Source: an uncultured Mollicutes bacterium
Lineage (GTDB): Bacteria; Bacillota_I; Bacilli_A; RFN20; CAG-826
Assembly (NCBI GenBank): GCA_900542595.1
Contig: UQOB01000025.1
Location: 1 to 17,338 of the forward strand
Reading direction: 5' to 3'
Length of the DNA: 17,338 nucleotides
Below the pieces are notes generated by a model. The model had not been told where the DNA came from. It made no database searches and saw nothing but the letters and a program-made list of their open reading frames with translations. The position numbers were made by a program, and so were the translations under genes. Of the stretch, positions 13,424 through 17,338 are shown piece by piece; position 1 is the stretch's first letter, and every line of letters begins with the position of its first letter.

Positions 13424-14949
13424 AAAGTAAGTTCGTAATCTAAAAGCCCGTCATAGAAGTCTTTTTCGTGGCTGATTAAAATGACCGCCCCAGGATAAGC
13501 TTTAATAGCGGCAAACAAGCTATCTTTCGCCGCTTGATCGAGGTGATTAGTGGGTTCGTCGAGGATTAAGAAATTACTTTTCTTTAAACTCATCAAAGCG
13601 AAACGAACTTTGGTAACTTCTCCTCCGGAGAGTTCTCTTAAGGGCCGCATGGCCTTTTCTTTTTTCACACCGCAGGTGCCTAAGATGGTTCTAATTTCAG
13701 TGTTGGTTAAATCGGGGTAATAGGACTTAATATATTCAAACGCAGTGAGTTCTAAGGGCATGGTTTCTTCCTGGGAATAATAGTTGATAACTGTTCCAGG
13801 GAGCCAGGTAAAACTACCCCCTAAAGCGGGGATTTTATTGAGTAAAGTTTTCACAAAAGTCGTTTTTCCGATACCGTTTTGCCCTAATATTGCGATTTTT
13901 TCACCCTTCTTAAGGATGAAAGAAATCCCTTCTAAAAGGGGATGTTCATAGCCGATGGTTAAGTCATCGACGATTAAAGGTTTTTCCCCAACATCATGAG
14001 AGAAGGGGAAGCGGAAGGTGACTTTATTATCTTCTTTCTTTGGTTCTTCTAAACGGACTAAATGGTTCAATCTAGCCCTATGGGATTTAGCGGCCCGGCT
14101 TGATGTAGCTCTAACGATATGTTTCGCGATAAAGAGTTCTTCTTTTTTGATGTAACGTTGCTGAGCTTCATAGTTCTTTTGGTATTGTTCTTTATCGAGT
14201 TCATGTTGGGTTAAGAAATGTTCATAGCTGCCCCGGTAACGGGTGATAGTTTTGTTTTCTAAGATAAAGACCACGTCTGCTATTTGTTTAAGAAATTCTT
14301 GGTCGTGGCTAATGACAAGGAAGGCTTTCGGATACTTTTGAAGATAATCAGCGAGCCAGGTGACTTGGTTCTGATCAAGGAAGTTTGTAGGTTCGTCTAA
14401 TAGAAGGACATCTTTTTCTTCTAAAAGCATCTTGATCAACATCGCTTTTTCTTTTTGTCCACCGGAAAGATTCGATAAGGGTTTCTCTAAGTGGTCTTTC
14501 GGGAAACTTAAGCCATCAATCAAGCGGCCAACTTTTTCTTGTAAAGCGTAGAAAGAACTATTGAACAGTTCGTTTTGCAGGTTCTCGGCTTGCAGTAATA
14601 ACTTTTCAGCTTTATCAGGATTAATCGAAGCTTCTTCATAAAGCTTTTCCATCTTCTTTTCTTTTTTGAACAAGTCCTGATAGACTTCATAAAAATAATC
14701 GATGACCCGGACATCGCTATTATCTAAGTTTTGGTGGAGATAGGAATAAGTGACACCAGGGGTCCAATAAACTGTCCCATGATCCGGATGAAGTTCCCCG
14801 GTTAAGAGTTTAATTAAGGTTGTTTTGCCGCAGCCATTCTTCCCCACTAAGCAGCAATGTTCCCCAGAATTAACTTTCAAGGAGACACTTTCATAGAGTT
14901 CTTGGTCTTTATAGTTGAATCGTATGTCGGTGAGTTCAAATAACGCCAT
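13420..14949 (-). CDS. ABC-F family ATPase (ribosome-associated type)
   Basis: A 509-residue soluble protein with two ABC ATPase domains and no membrane segment. Domain 1 has Walker A GKNGCGKTT (residues 36-44), signature LSGGQ and Walker B DEPTNFLD. Domain 2 has GQNGIGKTT, LSGGEVTK and DEPTNHLD. A charged linker of about 70 residues between them (KEQYQKNYEAQQRYIKKEELF onward) is the P-site tRNA-interaction motif. Such proteins act on ribosomes as translation factors or antibiotic-protection proteins; which of the two cannot be told here. A perfect TATAAT ends 7 bases before the ATG, with no Shine-Dalgarno, just after the terminator of the FeoB operon. The 3' end overlaps the LemA-like gene by 4 bases. 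Confidence 0.92.
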   Translation of the reverse strand: MALFELTDIRFNYKDQELYESVSLKVNSGEHCCLVGKNGCGKTTLIKLLTGELHPDHGTVYWTPGVTYSYLHQNLDNSDVRVIDYFYEVYQDLFKKEKKMEKLYEEASINPDKAEKLLLQAENLQNELFNSSFYALQEKVGRLIDGLSFPKDHLEKPLSNLSGGQKEKAMLIKMLLEEKDVLLLDEPTNFLDQNQVTWLADYLQKYPKAFLVISHDQEFLKQIADVVFILENKTITRYRGSYEHFLTQHELDKEQYQKNYEAQQRYIKKEELFIAKHIVRATSSRAAKSHRARLNHLVRLEEPKKEDNKVTFRFPFSHDVGEKPLIVDDLTIGYEHPLLEGISFILKKGEKIAILGQNGIGKTTFVKTLLNKIPALGGSFTWLPGTVINYYSQEETMPLELTAFEYIKSYYPDLTNTEIRTILGTCGVKKEKAMRPLRELSGGEVTKVRFALMSLKKSNFLILDEPTNHLDQAAKDSLFAAIKAYPGAVILISHEKDFYDGLLDYELTF

Positions 14950-14956
14950 GGGAATG

Positions 14957-14962
14957 ATTATA
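14957..14962 (-). promoter_or_regulatory. Perfect -10 element 7 bases before the ABC-F start codon
   Basis: On the minus strand TATAAT is followed by 7 bases and then ATG, predicting a leaderless transcript. The expected -35 position falls in the upstream terminator hairpin and shows no consensus match, so promoter strength is uncertain. Confidence 0.45.
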
Positions 14963-14966
14963 TAGT

Positions 14967-14991
14967 AAAAAACCGACCCGAGGGCCGGTTT
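14967..14991 (-). terminator. Intrinsic terminator of the feoB operon
   Basis: On the minus strand the stem AAACCGGC/GTCGGTTT with a CCTCGG loop is followed by T residues. It lies 15 bases past the stop of the FeoB-associated gene and directly upstream of the ABC-F -10 element. Confidence 0.88.
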
Positions 14992-15006
14992 AATAGTTGT
15001 TAAAAG

Positions 15007-15192
15007 CTATTTCAAAGAGGATTTTGGAGGAAATGCCTTTTTGTAAGCTTTTAAGAATCGTTTGGAACGGAGCTGGCAACAAGCGCATTCGCCGGTTGGA
15101 AGCCCCTTTTTCTTCTTGTATATATATCGTCCGATAATGGCGATAAAGAAGAGAACAACTAGAACAATGGTGAGAATTTCATACCATTGCAT
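15007..15192 (-). CDS. FeoB-associated Cys-rich membrane protein
   Basis: A 61-residue protein with one N-terminal membrane helix (about residues 4-24), a basic KKKK stop-transfer stretch and a short cytoplasmic tail with a compact cysteine cluster GECACC. This layout is that of the small FeoB-associated proteins found after feoB in Firmicutes, thought to assist ferrous iron transport. Its ATG shares one base with the feoB stop (TGATG), and AAGGAG lies 7 bases upstream inside feoB, so translation is coupled. A terminator follows. The family's molecular role is not settled. Confidence 0.85.
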   Translation of the reverse strand: MQWYEILTIVLVVLFFIAIIGRYIYKKKKGLPTGECACCQLRSKRFLKAYKKAFPPKSSLK

Positions 15193-17338
15193 CAGTTAGC
15201 TCCTTTCAGTTTTTGTCTATTATCCCACCACTTATTGAAGCTATAGATTCCGAAGATCATTAAGGCGATAGCTGCGAGGACAATGAAGATGGTCCACCAC
15301 CAGCTGAGAACGACGTAGATGACGCTGGCCCCGATGAAACTGGTGACGAGCCAGAAGAGGATGGTCCATTTGAAGGTGCCTTTTCTGAGTTCGGCTTTCG
15401 CGGTAGCGACAGCGGCGAAACACGGAATCGTCAATAGGTTAAAGACGCAGAAGGCGAAGGCCCCTTGCCAGGTTAAGCCGGTATTGGCAATCATGATAGC
15501 GACGCTTTCCGCTTCCCCAGCGCTGGCGACCCCGAACATTGCGGCTAAGATACCGAAGGTCCCAATGACATTTTCTTTCGCGATGAGACCCGTAATCGCG
15601 GCGACCGCGAAGACCCAGCCATAGCTATTAAGCTGCGCTCCGAAGCCCATCGGGGTGAAGATCGGAGTGATCAATTGACCTAAACTGGCGAGGATGGAGT
15701 TTTGAATATCTTCTTCTCCGATATAAGTCCAGTTCCAGGTGAAACTCTGTAAGAACCAAATGAGGATGGTACTAGCGAGAATGATGGTGAAGGCTTTTTT
15801 GACGAAGTGTTTGGTTTTATCCCAAAGGTGCAACATCAAGGATTGGAATTGCGGCCAGTGATAAGCCGGAAGTTCCATGATGAAGGGAGGAGTGGCTCCC
15901 CGCATAGAGGTATGGCGCATGATTAAGAGAGTGATAATCGCGAACGCCATCCCAATTAGATACAGGGCTAAGGTTGCTAAATCCGGATAAGGGAAATTGA
16001 AGGAGATGAGCAAGGCCCCGCTGACAGCGGTGAGAATCGGAAGCTTAGCGCCGCAACTGAAGAAGGGAATGACCCTGATCGTTGCGATTCTTTCCTTTTC
16101 TTCCGCTAAGGTGCGGGTATTAATCATCGCCGGGACTGAGCAACCAAAGCCCATGATCATCGGCATGAAAGCGCGGCCCGAGACCCCGAACCGCCGGAAG
16201 ATTCTATCAAGAATAAAGGCGACTCTCGCCATGTATCCGGTATCTTCCAAAATCGAGAAAAAGAGGAAAAGACAAAGGATTTGCGGTAAAAATCCGATAA
16301 CGGCGAAGATGCCAGCAAGGACACCATTGACCACAAAGCTCTGTACCCAGAGGGCGCTTTCCGGGAGATTAGCGGCGTTAAACGCGCTATCGATACCCGA
16401 AGATATGAGGCCCGTTATCGAGTTGACGAAGTTCATCAAGATAACCCCGGGTGAGGATATCCCGCCATTCGCGAACAACCCTTCAAAGGGGGTGCCCGCA
16501 AAGGTGACAATGCCTTCCGGCCCTAAGGCTCCCATCGCGTTCAAGTAGAGGAAGTCCTCGGCGAACGTCAGGTGGAAGATGACTAAGAGAATAGCAATGA
16601 AGATCGGAATAGCCGCCCATTTATTGGTTAAGACTCTATCGATCTTATCGCTGGTATTGAGACGTTTTTTTAAATCTTCTTTTTTATCGCCCGTCGACTT
16701 AACTTCTTTTTTCTTTAAAGCTGGAGCAAATTCTTTAGCGATATATTTATAACGACTATCCGCGATTAAGGCTTCGAAATCAGTACCGAAGGTTTCATCT
16801 GCAAAAGTTTTTTTGAATTCCTCGACTAAGGGGACGAGTTCTTTATGCATTTCAACTTCGATTTCATCCATTTCGACGAGCTTTACCGCGTGGAATAATG
16901 GACTAGAAACTTGTTTATCCTTTAAAGCGATTCTTACCACATCGATGAGTTTATTGATGGGGCTATTTTGAAGGACTGTTGTCCCAACTCTCGGAAGAGC
17001 AGCCACTTTAATCGCTTCATTCATCAATTCTTTTAAGTTTTCTTTCTTGAGAGCGCTGATGCTGACGACCGGCACTCCGAGTTTCTTACTTAAGAGATCA
17101 GTGTCGACTTTTTCCCCGTTCTTTAAGAGAACGTCCGCCATATTGAGTGCGATGACCACCGGGACATCCATTTCGAGGATTTGAGTGGTTAAATACAGGT
17201 TTCTCTCTAAGTTTGTCGCATCGACAATATTGATGACGCAGTCGGGCTTTTCATCAATGATAAAGTTCCGAGAAATAACTTCTTCGGGCGTGTAGGGGGA
17301 TAAGCTATAAATCCCCGGTAAATCGACGATATCGACAC
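15192..17338 (-). CDS. feoB: Ferrous iron transport protein B (N-terminus outside the window)
   Basis: A large membrane GTPase that imports Fe(II). The window contains 714 residues; the frame stays open to the edge (reading from 17336), so the G1 P-loop and G2 (about 50 residues) are missing. Visible are G3 DLPG with the FeoB-typical IYSLSPYTPEE (from 17324), G4 NMAD (17133-17144) and a G5-like SALK. The membrane domain has two Gate repeats, including GFGCSVPAMINTRT, the conserved Cys in FFSCGAKLP, and KENVIGTFG. No frameshift is seen. An ATG at 17171 is internal and is not the start. The feoA gene, if present, would lie outside the window. Confidence 0.97.
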   Translation of the reverse strand, partial: VDIVDLPGIYSLSPYTPEEVISRNFIIDEKPDCVINIVDATNLERNLYLTTQILEMDVPVVIALNMADVLLKNGEKVDTDLLSKKLGVPVVSISALKKENLKELMNEAIKVAALPRVGTTVLQNSPINKLIDVVRIALKDKQVSSPLFHAVKLVEMDEIEVEMHKELVPLVEEFKKTFADETFGTDFEALIADSRYKYIAKEFAPALKKKEVKSTGDKKEDLKKRLNTSDKIDRVLTNKWAAIPIFIAILLVIFHLTFAEDFLYLNAMGALGPEGIVTFAGTPFEGLFANGGISSPGVILMNFVNSITGLISSGIDSAFNAANLPESALWVQSFVVNGVLAGIFAVIGFLPQILCLFLFFSILEDTGYMARVAFILDRIFRRFGVSGRAFMPMIMGFGCSVPAMINTRTLAEEKERIATIRVIPFFSCGAKLPILTAVSGALLISFNFPYPDLATLALYLIGMAFAIITLLIMRHTSMRGATPPFIMELPAYHWPQFQSLMLHLWDKTKHFVKKAFTIILASTILIWFLQSFTWNWTYIGEEDIQNSILASLGQLITPIFTPMGFGAQLNSYGWVFAVAAITGLIAKENVIGTFGILAAMFGVASAGEAESVAIMIANTGLTWQGAFAFCVFNLLTIPCFAAVATAKAELRKGTFKWTILFWLVTSFIGASVIYVVLSWWWTIFIVLAAIALMIFGIYSFNKWWDNRQKLKGAN

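Noticed and set aside
15997..16548. 183-codon plus-strand open frame inside feoB
   Set aside because: It lies antisense to well-conserved FeoB membrane motifs, resembles no protein family and has no Shine-Dalgarno. It is a by-product of feoB codon use.
1..17338. Search for CRISPR arrays, insertion sequences, phage genes, toxin-antitoxin pairs and riboswitches
   Set aside because: No regularly spaced repeats, transposase motifs, phage proteins or recognisable riboswitch or T-box leaders were seen by eye. Weak or degenerate cases could be missed.

Overview
The window looks like part of a chromosome from a low-to-moderate GC Firmicute of the Bacilli/Erysipelotrichales/Mollicutes-like radiation, probably an uncultured host-associated lineage. 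Support comes from an RNA polymerase delta subunit (RpoE) next to class II fructose-bisphosphate aldolase, a YugI/CvfD-type S1 protein next to glucose-6-phosphate isomerase, a FeoB-associated Cys-rich small membrane protein, and tRNA genes with encoded CCA ends. TGA ends ychF, ispF, the HAD gene and feoB at the expected protein ends, so the standard bacterial code applies and TGA is not read as Trp. Assignment below class level is inference.

Layout. Bases 1-818 hold the 3' part of an FtsX-like ABC permease. Bases 872-6462 form a dense plus-strand run: cold-shock-domain protein, ychF, ispF, argS, rpoE, fba, then a hairpin and cysQ. A bidirectional terminator separates this from a minus-strand NifU-like scaffold gene. 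After a 190-base divergent intergenic region comes pepF (M3 oligopeptidase). Next is a minus-strand five-tRNA operon (Val-Tyr-Gln-Lys-Leu, in transcription order) with a near-consensus promoter and a strong terminator. A structured but gene-poor stretch follows (about 9356-9526). Then a minus-strand cluster reads ispD, S1 protein, pgi, with a HAD phosphatase gene upstream. A small LemA-like membrane protein gene runs divergently from the HAD gene and converges on an ABC-F ATPase gene, the two overlapping by 4 bases. The window ends in a minus-strand feoB plus its Cys-rich partner; feoB is cut by the window edge.

How the genes fit together. The content is mostly housekeeping: translation (argS, ychF, S1 protein, ABC-F, tRNAs), transcription (rpoE), central carbon metabolism (fba, pgi), MEP-pathway isoprenoid synthesis (ispD and ispF at two separate loci), iron uptake and Fe-S biogenesis (feoB, NifU-like), nucleotide or phosphate housekeeping (cysQ, HAD) and peptide turnover (pepF). 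I see no phage, CRISPR, transposon, toxin-antitoxin or biosynthetic cluster.

The least ordinary signal is regulatory. Several genes that begin transcripts have a -10-like hexamer ending 7 or 8 bases before the ATG and no usable Shine-Dalgarno sequence, which predicts leaderless mRNAs. Most genes inside operons, and pepF, have clear Shine-Dalgarno sites.
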